Source of the DNA: Paraburkholderia dioscoreae
Lineage (GTDB): Bacteria > Pseudomonadota > Gammaproteobacteria > Burkholderiales > Burkholderiaceae
Reading direction: 5' to 3'
NCBI RefSeq assembly: GCF_902459535.1
Contig: NZ_LR699554.1
Coordinates: 1,922,001-1,986,000 of the forward strand
Length of the DNA: 64,000 nt
Positions 50,861 through 58,673 of the stretch are shown here, one piece after another; the stretch's first letter is position 1, and each line of letters opens with the position of its first letter. The position numbers were made by a program, and so were the translations under genes. The notes under the pieces are model-generated. The model did no database searches and was not told the DNA's origin. It worked only from the letters and a program-made list of their open reading frames with translations.

Positions 50861-52897
50861 TCATCCGGTGGAGGGGTCTTTCATGAGACGCCAGAGGGTG
50901 GTCCGGCCGATTCCCAGCGCCCGGCTTGCCGCAGCGCGGTTGCCGCCGGCCTTCTCAAGGGCGTGCAGAACGTCCTCACGGGTCGGGCTTACGCGCGCCG
51001 GGGTGGTTTCGGCGGTGGCATGTGAACCGTTCGACCCGTTCGCCCCGCCTGGACCCTCTGCGCCGCTTGCGTTTTCCCTAGCGGCCGCCCGCTGCTCCAT
51101 GCGTCCGAACTCTGGAAACACCGCCCGCCAATCCAGACCGGCTTCGCCGCCGGGATAGATCGCAGCGCGCGTCAGCAGATTTTCCAGCTCCCGCACATTG
51201 CCGGGCCACGCGTAGTGCGCGAACAGCGGCGCGAGAAACGCCAGCACCCGCTCGAGCGCGGCCTCCGACAAGCCATATTGGAGCGCGCCGCGGCTTAACA
51301 AGTGCCGCGCCAGTTGTGGAACATCTTCACGCCGTTCGCGTAGCGGCGGCAATTCTATCTGAAGCAGATTCAGACGAAAATACAAATCCGCACGAAACGC
51401 GCCCTGCTCGACCAGTGCGTGCAGGTCGCGGTGCGTGGCGGCGATTACCCGCACGTCGACCGGCGTGGCCCGTCCCGAGCCGAGCTTCATCACCTCGCGC
51501 TCCTGCAGAACCCGCAGCAGACGGCTTTGCAGCGCCGCCGGCATCTCGCCGATTTCGTCGAGGAAAATCGTTCCTGTGTGCGCGATTTCGAAGAGCCCCG
51601 GCTTGCCGCCACGCCGCGCGCCGGTGAACGCGCCTTCCTCGTGGCCGAACAGTTCACTTTCGATCAGCCCCTCGGGCAGCGCCGCGCAATTGAACGCGAC
51701 GAACGGATTGCCGCGCCGCGGGCTCGCATTGTGGATGCCCTGCGCGACCAGTTCCTTGCCGGTTCCGCTTTCGCCGGTGAGGAGCACGGTGGCGTCGTGC
51801 GCCGCGCCCGCGCGCGCCAGACGCCGCACCCGCTCGAGCGCCGCCGAGTTGCCGATCAGATCGTCCAGTTGATGCCGCGCGACCAGATGCTTCGGCCGCT
51901 GGCTGGTCCGCAGCGAGCGGTCGATCCGCTGCGCAACCAGAGCATCCTGCAGCGTCACGACCGACCCGGAGCGCACGCCCTGCTCCACGATCGGCAAGCA
52001 GTTGACGATCAGCGCGCGGCCGCCGATCTGCTCGATCCGTTCTTCGATCGGCGTATCGTGCTCCAGCGTCTCGCGCAGCAGCGGCCCGACGGCGCGCTCC
52101 ACCTGCCCCGGCACGTCCCGCTCGCGGTCGAGGCCGAGCAGATCGAGCATGGCCGGATTGACGGCTTCGACCTGGCCGGCTTCGTCGAAAGCAGCGACGC
52201 CGTCGCGCAGATGCGCCACGATCGTGTTCAGGCGCACGCGCTTCGATTCCTTCTGGCGGCTCACGCGCGCCAGTTCGACCGAGCGTTCGAACGCTTCTTC
52301 GACCGCGCCGAGCGAATACAGGAAAACGCTCGCGAGGCCCGCCTGCTGGGCAAAATCGCAAGCCATGCCGGGCCCGATGATGACGCTGCAGCCTTCGGCG
52401 GCGAGATTGTCGACCGCGAGCCGCACTTCGTCGATCGAGCGGTAGGCGCGCTGTTTCAGGCCGACTTTTAGCCAGGCGCTCAGGTCGCTCAGTTCGTGCG
52501 AGATCGTTTCGTGCAGCACGAGGCCGATCTGCGCATTGGGCCACGTGGTCGTGGCGCGGGTGATCGCGCCCAGCACGTCAAAGCCGTTCACCTTGACCAT
52601 CACCACCGGCACGTTCAGGTTGTCGCGCAGGTAGGCGCCGTTCGATCCGGCGGCCAGCACCACGTCGACCGAGCCGGCGTCCACGTAGGCTTGCAAGGCG
52701 GTGACGGCGGCGCCGTAGCCTTCCCGAACCGAAAAGAATTTCGCGCGCCCGGCGTAGCGTGGCGCGACGGTCTCGCAAAGCGACCGCAACCGGCTGATAC
52801 TCACCAGTGCGACGCCGGGGCGGCCCGGATCGGAATTCGTAAAGGATGACGTGAAAGTGGACACGGCGGCACTCCGCTCTACATTGGAACGTTCCAT
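50861..52897 (-). CDS. sigma-54-dependent activator with PrpR-type sensor domain
   Basis: This 678-residue enhancer-binding protein has an N-terminal PrpR-like sensor domain (about 1-180, VALVSISRLRSLCETVAPRY...), a PAS-like domain (about 190-310) and an AAA+ core with Walker A GESGTGKE, the sigma-54 contact loop GAFTGA, GTIFLDEIGEMP and PGNVRELENLLTRA. A Ser/Gly/Asn linker and a Fis-type helix-turn-helix (VLHALEKAGGNRAAASRALGIGRTTLWRLM) follow. ATG 52897 begins MERSNVERS; the divergent lyase gene has a -24/-12 promoter, so this is very likely its activator. PrpR senses 2-methylcitrate, but no prpC or prpD is present, so the ligand may differ. Palindromes cover its start codon, suggesting autoregulation. 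Confidence 0.92.
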   Translation of the reverse strand: MERSNVERSAAVSTFTSSFTNSDPGRPGVALVSISRLRSLCETVAPRYAGRAKFFSVREGYGAAVTALQAYVDAGSVDVVLAAGSNGAYLRDNLNVPVVMVKVNGFDVLGAITRATTTWPNAQIGLVLHETISHELSDLSAWLKVGLKQRAYRSIDEVRLAVDNLAAEGCSVIIGPGMACDFAQQAGLASVFLYSLGAVEEAFERSVELARVSRQKESKRVRLNTIVAHLRDGVAAFDEAGQVEAVNPAMLDLLGLDRERDVPGQVERAVGPLLRETLEHDTPIEERIEQIGGRALIVNCLPIVEQGVRSGSVVTLQDALVAQRIDRSLRTSQRPKHLVARHQLDDLIGNSAALERVRRLARAGAAHDATVLLTGESGTGKELVAQGIHNASPRRGNPFVAFNCAALPEGLIESELFGHEEGAFTGARRGGKPGLFEIAHTGTIFLDEIGEMPAALQSRLLRVLQEREVMKLGSGRATPVDVRVIAATHRDLHALVEQGAFRADLYFRLNLLQIELPPLRERREDVPQLARHLLSRGALQYGLSEAALERVLAFLAPLFAHYAWPGNVRELENLLTRAAIYPGGEAGLDWRAVFPEFGRMEQRAAARENASGAEGPGGANGSNGSHATAETTPARVSPTREDVLHALEKAGGNRAAASRALGIGRTTLWRLMKDPSTG

Positions 52898-52914
52898 GAA
52901 ACGTTCCACGGAAC
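52886..52914. promoter_or_regulatory. palindromes over the activator start: candidate enhancer site
   Basis: GGAACGTTCC (52886-52895) is a perfect palindrome. GAAACGTTCC (52898-52907) repeats it with one change, and GTTCCACGGAAC (52903-52914) is an overlapping inverted repeat. They cover the activator start codon and lie about 90-115 bases upstream of the -24 element of the divergent gene, the usual distance for a sigma-54 enhancer. Binding by the PrpR-like activator is inferred. Confidence 0.55.
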
Positions 52915-53001
52915 ACCACGCCCATTGTGCCACGAAGCGCCGTGCCGCTGCTTGCCCGCTAACCTGTTGATTGTCCGAAACAAATCGCCGACGCCGCCAA
53001 A

Positions 53002-53017
53002 TGGCACGCTTCCTGCA
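53002..53017 (+). promoter_or_regulatory. sigma-54 (-24/-12) promoter of the lyase gene
   Basis: TGGCAC-N5-CTGCA differs from the consensus TGGCAC-N5-TTGCW at one position, with GG and GC dinucleotides exactly 12 bases apart. Transcription would start near 53028, about 38 bases before the lyase ATG. It faces the correct gene and is paired with a divergent sigma-54 activator. Confidence 0.82.
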
Positions 53018-53065
53018 AAACAACGCCTACGTATATCTGCCCTTTTCTTCTGGAGACACACCGTC

Positions 53066-53947
53066 ATGAGCACTTCCGCTACCCGCCGCGCCGCCTTCCG
53101 CGCCAAAGTCAACGAACGCCAGGGCCTGCTCGTGCCCGGCGCCTTCAATGCGATGAGCGCGCGCGTGATCGAGGACGCCGGCTTCGAGGCGATCTACATC
53201 ACAGGTGCAGGCGTCACCAACATGTCGCTCGGCCTGCCGGACCTCGGGTTCATCGGCCTTGCCGAAGTGGCTGAACACACGGCGCGGATTCGCGACGCGG
53301 TTGCTCTGCCGCTGATCGTCGACGCCGACACCGGCTTCGGCAACGCGCTGAACGTGCGCCAGACGGTGCGCGTGCTCGAACGCAGCGGCGCCGACGTGAT
53401 CCAGTTCGAAGACCAGATCATGCCGAAGAAATGCGGCCACTTCTCCGGCAAGGAAGTGGTAAGCGCAAGCGAGATGGTCGGCAAGATCCGCGCGGCCGTG
53501 GACGCCCGCGAAGACGGCAATCTGCAGATCATGGCGCGCACCGACGCGGCCGCGGTCCACGGCATCGAGGACGCGATCGAGCGCGGCCACCGGTTTATCG
53601 AAGCCGGCGCCGACATTCTGTTTATCGAAGCGACCGAATCGCTGGCGGACATCGAACGTCTGCCGGGCCTGTTCGACAAGCCGCAACTGATCAATATCGT
53701 GATCGGCGGCAAGACGCCGGTGCAATCGCGCGAAGCACTCGCCAAACTCGGTTACGGCATCGTGCTGTACGCGAACGCGGCGCTGCAAGGCGCGGTGCTC
53801 GGCATGCAGCGCGCACTCGGCACACTGAAGAGCAATGGCCGCCTCGACGAGGACGCCACGCTCGTCGCGCCGTTCAGCGAACGCCAGCGCCTCGTCAACA
53901 AGCCGCTGTACGACAAGCTGGACCGCGAGTACGCCGCGAAAGACTGA
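53066..53947 (+). CDS. isocitrate lyase/PEP mutase superfamily enzyme
   Basis: This 293-residue TIM-barrel enzyme has the metal-binding ADTGFGNALNV block, EDQIMPKKCGHFSGKEVV with the lyase catalytic Cys (KKCGH), and ARTDAAAVHGIEDAIERG. The Cys marks a C-C lyase instead of a phosphonomutase. Methylisocitrate lyase, dimethylmalate lyase and oxaloacetate hydrolase/decarboxylase all share this fold. The PrpR-type activator suggests methylisocitrate lyase, yet the SGKEV sequence after KKCGH resembles dimethylmalate lyase-type members and no prpC or acnD gene follows. Start ATG 53066 has GGAG upstream. It is likely transcribed alone from the sigma-54 promoter. Confidence 0.85.
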   Translation: MSTSATRRAAFRAKVNERQGLLVPGAFNAMSARVIEDAGFEAIYITGAGVTNMSLGLPDLGFIGLAEVAEHTARIRDAVALPLIVDADTGFGNALNVRQTVRVLERSGADVIQFEDQIMPKKCGHFSGKEVVSASEMVGKIRAAVDAREDGNLQIMARTDAAAVHGIEDAIERGHRFIEAGADILFIEATESLADIERLPGLFDKPQLINIVIGGKTPVQSREALAKLGYGIVLYANAALQGAVLGMQRALGTLKSNGRLDEDATLVAPFSERQRLVNKPLYDKLDREYAAKD

Positions 53948-54334
53948 GCGGCGCATAGAAGACAGTATTTCCGGTAAACGGGCGCACGGGCAGGCCGGCT
54001 TGCAGGCACGCCGCGTGCGCCCGCTGCCTTGCACGCGGCGGCGACAATGATCTCCGCCAGCGGTATGGCGCCATTTATTGCGTTAGGATTCAGGGCTAGC
54101 GCTCGCGTGCCGACCTGGATGGCGTCGCCGGCGCGTCACCCGCGGGCGCGATCGGGTCGCTCGTCCGCCTCGTCCACTTCGTCCACTTCGTCCGGATGCC
54201 GGAAACACGTTTTCGAAAGGTAGTCGCAAGAACATGAAGGCCAAACCACCGCGCCCAGCGCGTCGGCACGCCCACGGCACCGGCGCCCACACGGGTTCGC
54301 ACGGCGCTGCACGCAGCGCGGCGGGAACAGCGCA
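53948..54334. other. 387-base spacer between lyase and MFS gene
   Basis: This spacer holds a 10-bp inverted repeat (CGGGCGCACG at 53979-53988 and CGTGCGCCCG at 54014-54023), a possible terminator stem for the lyase without a U-tract. A 9-bp tandem repeat (54161-54196) also lies here, and the right end should carry the MFS promoter. No open frame has a plausible start. Confidence 0.55.
54161..54196. repeat. 9-bp tandem repeat, four units
   Basis: Four head-to-tail units TCGTCCGCC, TCGTCCACT, TCGTCCACT and TCGTCCGGA lie about 140-170 bases before the MFS start, outside any recognised gene. Confidence 0.85.
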
Positions 54335-55774
54335 ATGAGCGGCAACGAGACACGCACCGCGCATGTCGGCTGGCTGCCGTATATCGTCGCGGCCACCTTC
54401 TTCATGGAGTACCTCGACACCACCGTGATCGCCACCGCGTTGCCGCAGATGGCGCATTCGTTCGGCGTCGGTCCCAACAGTCTCAGTCTCGGCATGACGG
54501 CCTACATGCTGGCGCTGGCGATCTTCATTCCGGCAAGCGGCTGGGTCGCCGACCGCTGCGGCTCGCGCACCGTGTTCTTCAGCGCGATCGGCGTGTTCAC
54601 CGTGGCCTCCGTGCTATGCGGTCTCTCGCAGAACGTCGTGGAGTTCACCGCGGCCCGTCTGTTGCAAGGCATGGGCGGCGCGATGATGGTGCCGGTGGGC
54701 CGCCTGATCGTGGTCCGCAGCACCGAAAAAAGCCGCATGATGCAGGCGATTTCCACCATTACGTGGCCGGCGATTGCGGCGCCCGTGGTCGGGCCTCCGA
54801 TCGGCGGTTTCATCACGACTTACGCGTCGTGGCGCTGGATCTTCCTGCTCAACGTGCCGTTCGGCCTCGCGGCAATGGCCGTTGCGCTCGCGCTGGTGCC
54901 CAACCTGCGCGGCACCGAGCGCAAGCCGCTCGACGTGGTCGGCCTGCTGCTGAGCGGCGCGACCTTGACGGCGATTCTGTACGGCGCGGAACTGGCGAGC
55001 CAGCCCGGCGAAAATCCGTGGGTGGCCGGCGCGATTATTCTCGGCGGATTGCTGATGGGCGTGGTGGCCTTCCAGCATGCGAAGCGTCATCCGCATCCGC
55101 TCGTCGACGTCTCGACGCTGAAGATCCCGACCTTCTCGGTCACTGTGGTGACGGGTTCGTTCACGCGCATCGGCATCGGCGCGGTGCCTTATCTGATGCC
55201 GCTGCTTTTCCAGGTGGGCTTCGGCCTGTCGGCGTTCAAGTCGGGGCTGTTGCTGCTCGCGAGCGCGCTCGGCAACCTCGGCATGAAGGCGCTGACCACG
55301 CGCATCCTGCAGCGTTACGGTTTCCGCATGGTGTCGATCGTCGACGTGACGGTGGCCGGCGTGTTCATCATCGCATGCGGACTGCTCACGCCGAACGTGC
55401 CGCTCATGCTGGTGCTGTTCGTCGTATTCGTCTACGGCGTGGCGCGTTCGATGCAATTCTCCACGCTCGCCACGCTGGCCTATGCCGACGTCGCGCAACC
55501 GCAGATGAGCGCGGCCAGCACGCTGTGGAGCGCGGCGGCGCAGATGACGATCGGTCTCGGCATTGCGTTCGGCGCCGTGTCGCTGCGCGCGGCGGCCTTC
55601 TTCAACGGCGAGACCACGGGCCGCATTTTCACGCTCGACGATTTCCGCCTCGCGTTTCTGTTCGCGGGCGTGGTGACGCTTGTATCGGTGACGGGTTACA
55701 TGGGCCTCGCACGCGATGCCGGACAGAGCATAGGCGGCGGGTCGCGAGGCAGCGAGGATCCGGCGAAGGGTTGA
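54335..55774 (+). CDS. MFS transporter, DHA2 (EmrB/QacA) family
   Basis: This 479-residue protein has about 13-14 TM helices. It starts MSGNETRTAHVGWLPYIVAA with the family pattern ATFFMEYLDTTVIATALPQMAHSF in TM1, GWVADRCGSRTVF as the signature loop after TM2 and ARLLQGMGGAMMVPVGRL in TM4. DHA2 proteins are proton-driven drug or metabolite exporters. No HlyD-type adaptor gene adjoins it. The GNAT gene follows after 39 bases on the same strand, so they may be co-transcribed. Confidence 0.92.
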   Translation: MSGNETRTAHVGWLPYIVAATFFMEYLDTTVIATALPQMAHSFGVGPNSLSLGMTAYMLALAIFIPASGWVADRCGSRTVFFSAIGVFTVASVLCGLSQNVVEFTAARLLQGMGGAMMVPVGRLIVVRSTEKSRMMQAISTITWPAIAAPVVGPPIGGFITTYASWRWIFLLNVPFGLAAMAVALALVPNLRGTERKPLDVVGLLLSGATLTAILYGAELASQPGENPWVAGAIILGGLLMGVVAFQHAKRHPHPLVDVSTLKIPTFSVTVVTGSFTRIGIGAVPYLMPLLFQVGFGLSAFKSGLLLLASALGNLGMKALTTRILQRYGFRMVSIVDVTVAGVFIIACGLLTPNVPLMLVLFVVFVYGVARSMQFSTLATLAYADVAQPQMSAASTLWSAAAQMTIGLGIAFGAVSLRAAAFFNGETTGRIFTLDDFRLAFLFAGVVTLVSVTGYMGLARDAGQSIGGGSRGSEDPAKG

Positions 55775-55813
55775 CGTCGGCGCGCGCTTTGACAGAACAG
55801 GCGGAGATACGCG

Positions 55814-56248
55814 GTGCAAACACACGAGCTGACGATTTCGAGCAACAAGGCAGATCTCGAGATGGAGACGGTCTACACGTTTTTGTCGCAAGAGACCGCG
55901 TGGGCCAAGGGCATGCCGCGCCAGACTTTCGAGCGGGCCGTCGCGGGCTCGCTATGTTTCGGCGGCTATATCGAAGGCCGGCAGGTCGCGTTCGCGCGAC
56001 TGATTACGGACGGCGCGACCTTCGCGTACCTGTGCGATGTGTTCGTGCTGCCGGATTATCGCGGCAAAGGATACGCATCCACATTGATGAAGCACGTGTT
56101 CGCCAGTCCGTCGCTCCAGGGTTTGCGAAGAATCGTGCTGGTGACGACAGACGCGCATCACGTGTACGAGCCGCATGGCTTCACGGGGCTCGCGAATCCG
56201 GAACGCTATATGGAGTTGCATAACCCGGACGTCTACAGGACGGCCTGA
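55814..56248 (+). CDS. GNAT family N-acetyltransferase
   Basis: This 144-residue protein has the acetyl-CoA-binding motif in VFVLPDYRGKGYASTLMKHVF (R/Q-x-x-G-x-G/A), preceded by ARLITDGATFAYLCDV and followed by IVLVTTDAHHVYEPHGF, the standard GNAT order. The start is GTG 55814, with GGAG about ten bases before it. It acetylates an amine of unknown identity. It lies 39 bases after the MFS exporter gene, a common pairing in drug or metabolite resistance. Confidence 0.9.
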   Translation: MQTHELTISSNKADLEMETVYTFLSQETAWAKGMPRQTFERAVAGSLCFGGYIEGRQVAFARLITDGATFAYLCDVFVLPDYRGKGYASTLMKHVFASPSLQGLRRIVLVTTDAHHVYEPHGFTGLANPERYMELHNPDVYRTA

Positions 56249-56402
56249 GCGCGACGCGAGCGAGGCCCCCGCGCTGTCATCGGCATGCCACGTTGGACGG
56301 TTAATTTGCTGCGAGAATAGCAACCGCAGAAAAACCGTCCCCAGCCCATGCCACAGCATTCCGCGCGCGACAGCCGCAGCGATTCCCTCAACGGCGGCTG
56401 CC

Positions 56403-57059
56403 TTGTTTAAGGCCGCTTCCGCCAGCGCGCTGCTCAATGCTTTCCTTTCGGCGATGCAGATCGCCATTGGCTTCATGGCGGATTCGGACGGCCTCTTTGC
56501 CGACGGCGTCCACACCTTGAGCGACCTCGCCGCCGATAGCGTCGTGCTGATCGTGCTGTACCTCACCACCAGACACCAGCGTGCGAAGCCGCGCATGGTC
56601 GGCAACAGCGCCGACCGCGGCATCGAGCAGGCACTGGCCGCGCTGTTCATCGCCGCCGTGCTGACGATCACCGCCGTCGATATGCTCTGGAGCAGCATCG
56701 CACAAACCTCCACACTGAGCGGCGGCACCGCGTTGCATATCGGCGCGCTCGCGGTCAGCGGTTTCGTGATGCTCGCAAAGGAAGCCCTGTTTCGCTATTT
56801 GCGGGCCGAAGGCGCGCGCACCGGTTCGGCGATTCTGCTGGCAAGCGCGTGGCATGCGCGTGTCGACGCGGTGTCTGCGTTGGTCGCAACCTTGGGCCTG
56901 GCCGGCAGTCTGGCCGGCATGCCGATGCTGGATCACATTGCCGGCGCGGCGATCGGTCTGATGATCATGCGCATGGGCTACACAAGCGGCCGCGGCGCGT
57001 TGAAACAACTGTTCGCCAGCGCGCCGGGCACCGCCCCCGCCGGTCAGGCGGCTGAATAG
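56403..57059 (+). CDS. short cation diffusion facilitator-like transporter, start uncertain
   Basis: From TTG 56403 this encodes 218 residues with six hydrophobic segments and the CDF metal-site residues in TM2 (ADGVHTLSD) and TM5 (WHARVDAVSALV). The usual histidine-rich PxDxxHxxGH loop after TM2 is replaced by RAKPRMVGNSADRG, and the protein stops after TM6 (GYTSGRGALKQLF) with no cytoplasmic C-terminal domain; normal CDFs are about 300 residues. The start is unclear. In-frame options are TTG 56403 or ATG 56454, while ATG 56349 opens another frame that stops after 20 codons, so a frameshift near 56400 is possible. The role as Zn/Fe/Co exporter is inferred. Confidence 0.65.
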   Translation: MFKAASASALLNAFLSAMQIAIGFMADSDGLFADGVHTLSDLAADSVVLIVLYLTTRHQRAKPRMVGNSADRGIEQALAALFIAAVLTITAVDMLWSSIAQTSTLSGGTALHIGALAVSGFVMLAKEALFRYLRAEGARTGSAILLASAWHARVDAVSALVATLGLAGSLAGMPMLDHIAGAAIGLMIMRMGYTSGRGALKQLFASAPGTAPAGQAAE

Positions 57060-57078
57060 AACCTGGGACCGGCTTGCG

Positions 57079-57957
57079 TCAGCCGTAAGCGCGTTCGCGC
57101 ATCCACTTCGTCATGATCCATTTGTCGCCGGAGAGCACCGGCGCACCGCCGTGCAAGGTCAACGGATCGAGTTGACGCCGGCCGTTCATATAGCGGAAAT
57201 ACACCGCGCCGCCCTGGCTTGCCGCGACCGACATGCCCGCTTCCGGGAAAATCGTTTCGCCGCCGTCGGGCACGTCGTTCAGATAGATCACGAGTGTGGC
57301 CACGCGCTGGCCGCCCTGCGCGGTGTGCACCGTGCTGCCGGGTTGATCGGGCGGGAAGTAGTCGAAATGCGGGCGGTATTCGCCGGTCGTGCCGTAGCGC
57401 AGAATCTGCAAGCCTTCGCCGTTTTCGACCGGCCAGTTCATCAGACTCGAAATGCGCCGGTCCATCCGCTCGATGAACGGATCTTCGCCGCGCTGATACC
57501 AGATCCCTTCGCTGGTGCGATTGCGGATCACGTCTTCCTTGCCGGTGGCCGGATTCACCGTGGTGGAGCGTTTCAACCGATGCCGCGAGCGTTCGATCAT
57601 CTCCGCGCATTCGTCGGGCGACAGCACATCGGCGAACACGATCATCTGCGGCCGCTCGCAGCGCATCACCACACGCACGTCGCGATCGTACGCCCGGATC
57701 AGATTGCCGCGCGCAACGGGCGGATCGTCGTACTGATAGGTTTGCGGCGCGGCTTTGGCAAGCGCAGCCTCGGTCGCCGCCGCCGCGGCAAAGGCGGGAT
57801 TCGCCGGGTTCTGGCCGAAGGTTTTATGCACGGCCACGCGCGCGGCGTCGGTGGCGAAACCGGCCTGCACCATCGCGTCGATCATCGAACCCGGACTGCA
57901 GCCGCGCGCCACGTTGCTGCTCAGCCACTCTTCCCATGCGGCATCTACTACTGGCAT
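57079..57957 (-). CDS. 2OG-Fe(II) oxygenase, prolyl 4-hydroxylase-like
   Basis: This is a 292-residue protein. The C-terminal about 190 residues carry the double-stranded beta-helix of prolyl 4-hydroxylases: iron ligands His and Asp in YRPHFDYF, a distal His in LTLHGGAPV, and a Lys in SGDKWIMTKWM that would hold 2-oxoglutarate. LNDVPDGGETIFPEAG is the typical beta-turn. The N-terminal about 90 residues are helical and unassigned. It hydroxylates proline or another substrate using O2 and 2-oxoglutarate. GAGGAAG precedes ATG 57957. It is convergent with the CDF-like gene and follows the NTF2-like gene on the same strand. Confidence 0.88.
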   Translation of the reverse strand: MPVVDAAWEEWLSSNVARGCSPGSMIDAMVQAGFATDAARVAVHKTFGQNPANPAFAAAAATEAALAKAAPQTYQYDDPPVARGNLIRAYDRDVRVVMRCERPQMIVFADVLSPDECAEMIERSRHRLKRSTTVNPATGKEDVIRNRTSEGIWYQRGEDPFIERMDRRISSLMNWPVENGEGLQILRYGTTGEYRPHFDYFPPDQPGSTVHTAQGGQRVATLVIYLNDVPDGGETIFPEAGMSVAASQGGAVYFRYMNGRRQLDPLTLHGGAPVLSGDKWIMTKWMRERAYG

Positions 57958-58070
57958 AACTTCCTCGCTCGTCCGCTTGAAGAAATACAGCATCACTTCG
58001 CTGAATGATAGCAAGCGTGCGCTGGCGGACGCGGGTCTTGGCTCCTGGCTCTCGGCTCCCGGCCCGACAT

Positions 58071-58550
58071 TCAGGCGCGCGGTTGCCGGCGCCGGTAGAT
58101 GTCGAGGCCCTTTCGCGCCTGGGCGCGGATTGCGCGCTGCACGAGCGGCGACCAGCCGAGCAGCGTTCCTTTGAGGCCCAATGCCTGACGCGTCCAGCTC
58201 CATAAATCGAAGCTGTCGCGATGTTCGACGATGCGACCGTCGCGGAACACGAAGCGGGCGTCGATGCGGTTGACCACCGCGCGCCCCGTCTGACTGAAGA
58301 GATAACTGGCGACCCAGCGGGCGCGGCCGCTACGGTCGTCCGCTTCGACGCCCTCGAACGTCAGCGAGAAATCCTGCGCGCGTGCCACCAGCATGCGCCA
58401 CATGTCGCGCGCTTCGTCGCCGTGCAACTCGCCGAAGGCGGGGTCGCTGAAGACGACGTCGTCGGCATAACAGGCCACCATGTTTTCGGCGTCGCGTTGC
58501 TGAAACGCCCTGTAGAAACGCTGGATCAGTTCGGTGTTGGGATGGCTCAT
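58071..58550 (-). CDS. NTF2-like/SnoaL-like protein
   Basis: This 159-residue protein has the cone-shaped NTF2 fold pattern: ELIQRFYRAFQQRDAENMVACYADDVVFSDPAFGEL, then FEGVEADDRSGRARWVASYLF and RFVFRDGRIVEHRDSFDLWSW. Members include ketosteroid isomerase-like enzymes, polyketide cyclases and binding proteins without activity; the Asp in SDP and late HRD pair resemble the limonene epoxide/ketosteroid type, but function is not assignable. It starts at ATG 58550. Confidence 0.85.
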   Translation of the reverse strand: MSHPNTELIQRFYRAFQQRDAENMVACYADDVVFSDPAFGELHGDEARDMWRMLVARAQDFSLTFEGVEADDRSGRARWVASYLFSQTGRAVVNRIDARFVFRDGRIVEHRDSFDLWSWTRQALGLKGTLLGWSPLVQRAIRAQARKGLDIYRRRQPRA

Positions 58551-58673
58551 TGTTTTGATATCGTGCGTTGCCCGGTTATGAAGGCGATCCGGAAAGCGGC
58601 CCGCCAGACAATAGACGGCGGACACGCAGCACACGATATCGGAAAACCACGCCCACGGGGGCGACGCGGCGTC

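Noticed and set aside
53066..53947. Naming the lyase prpB
   Set aside because: The family is clear but the substrate is not; no prpC, prpD or acnD is present and the active-site flank also fits other lyases.
54161..54196. CRISPR-like array from short repeats
   Set aside because: Units are only 9 bases and contiguous, with no spacers; no cas gene is in the window. The same applies to the other tandem repeats.
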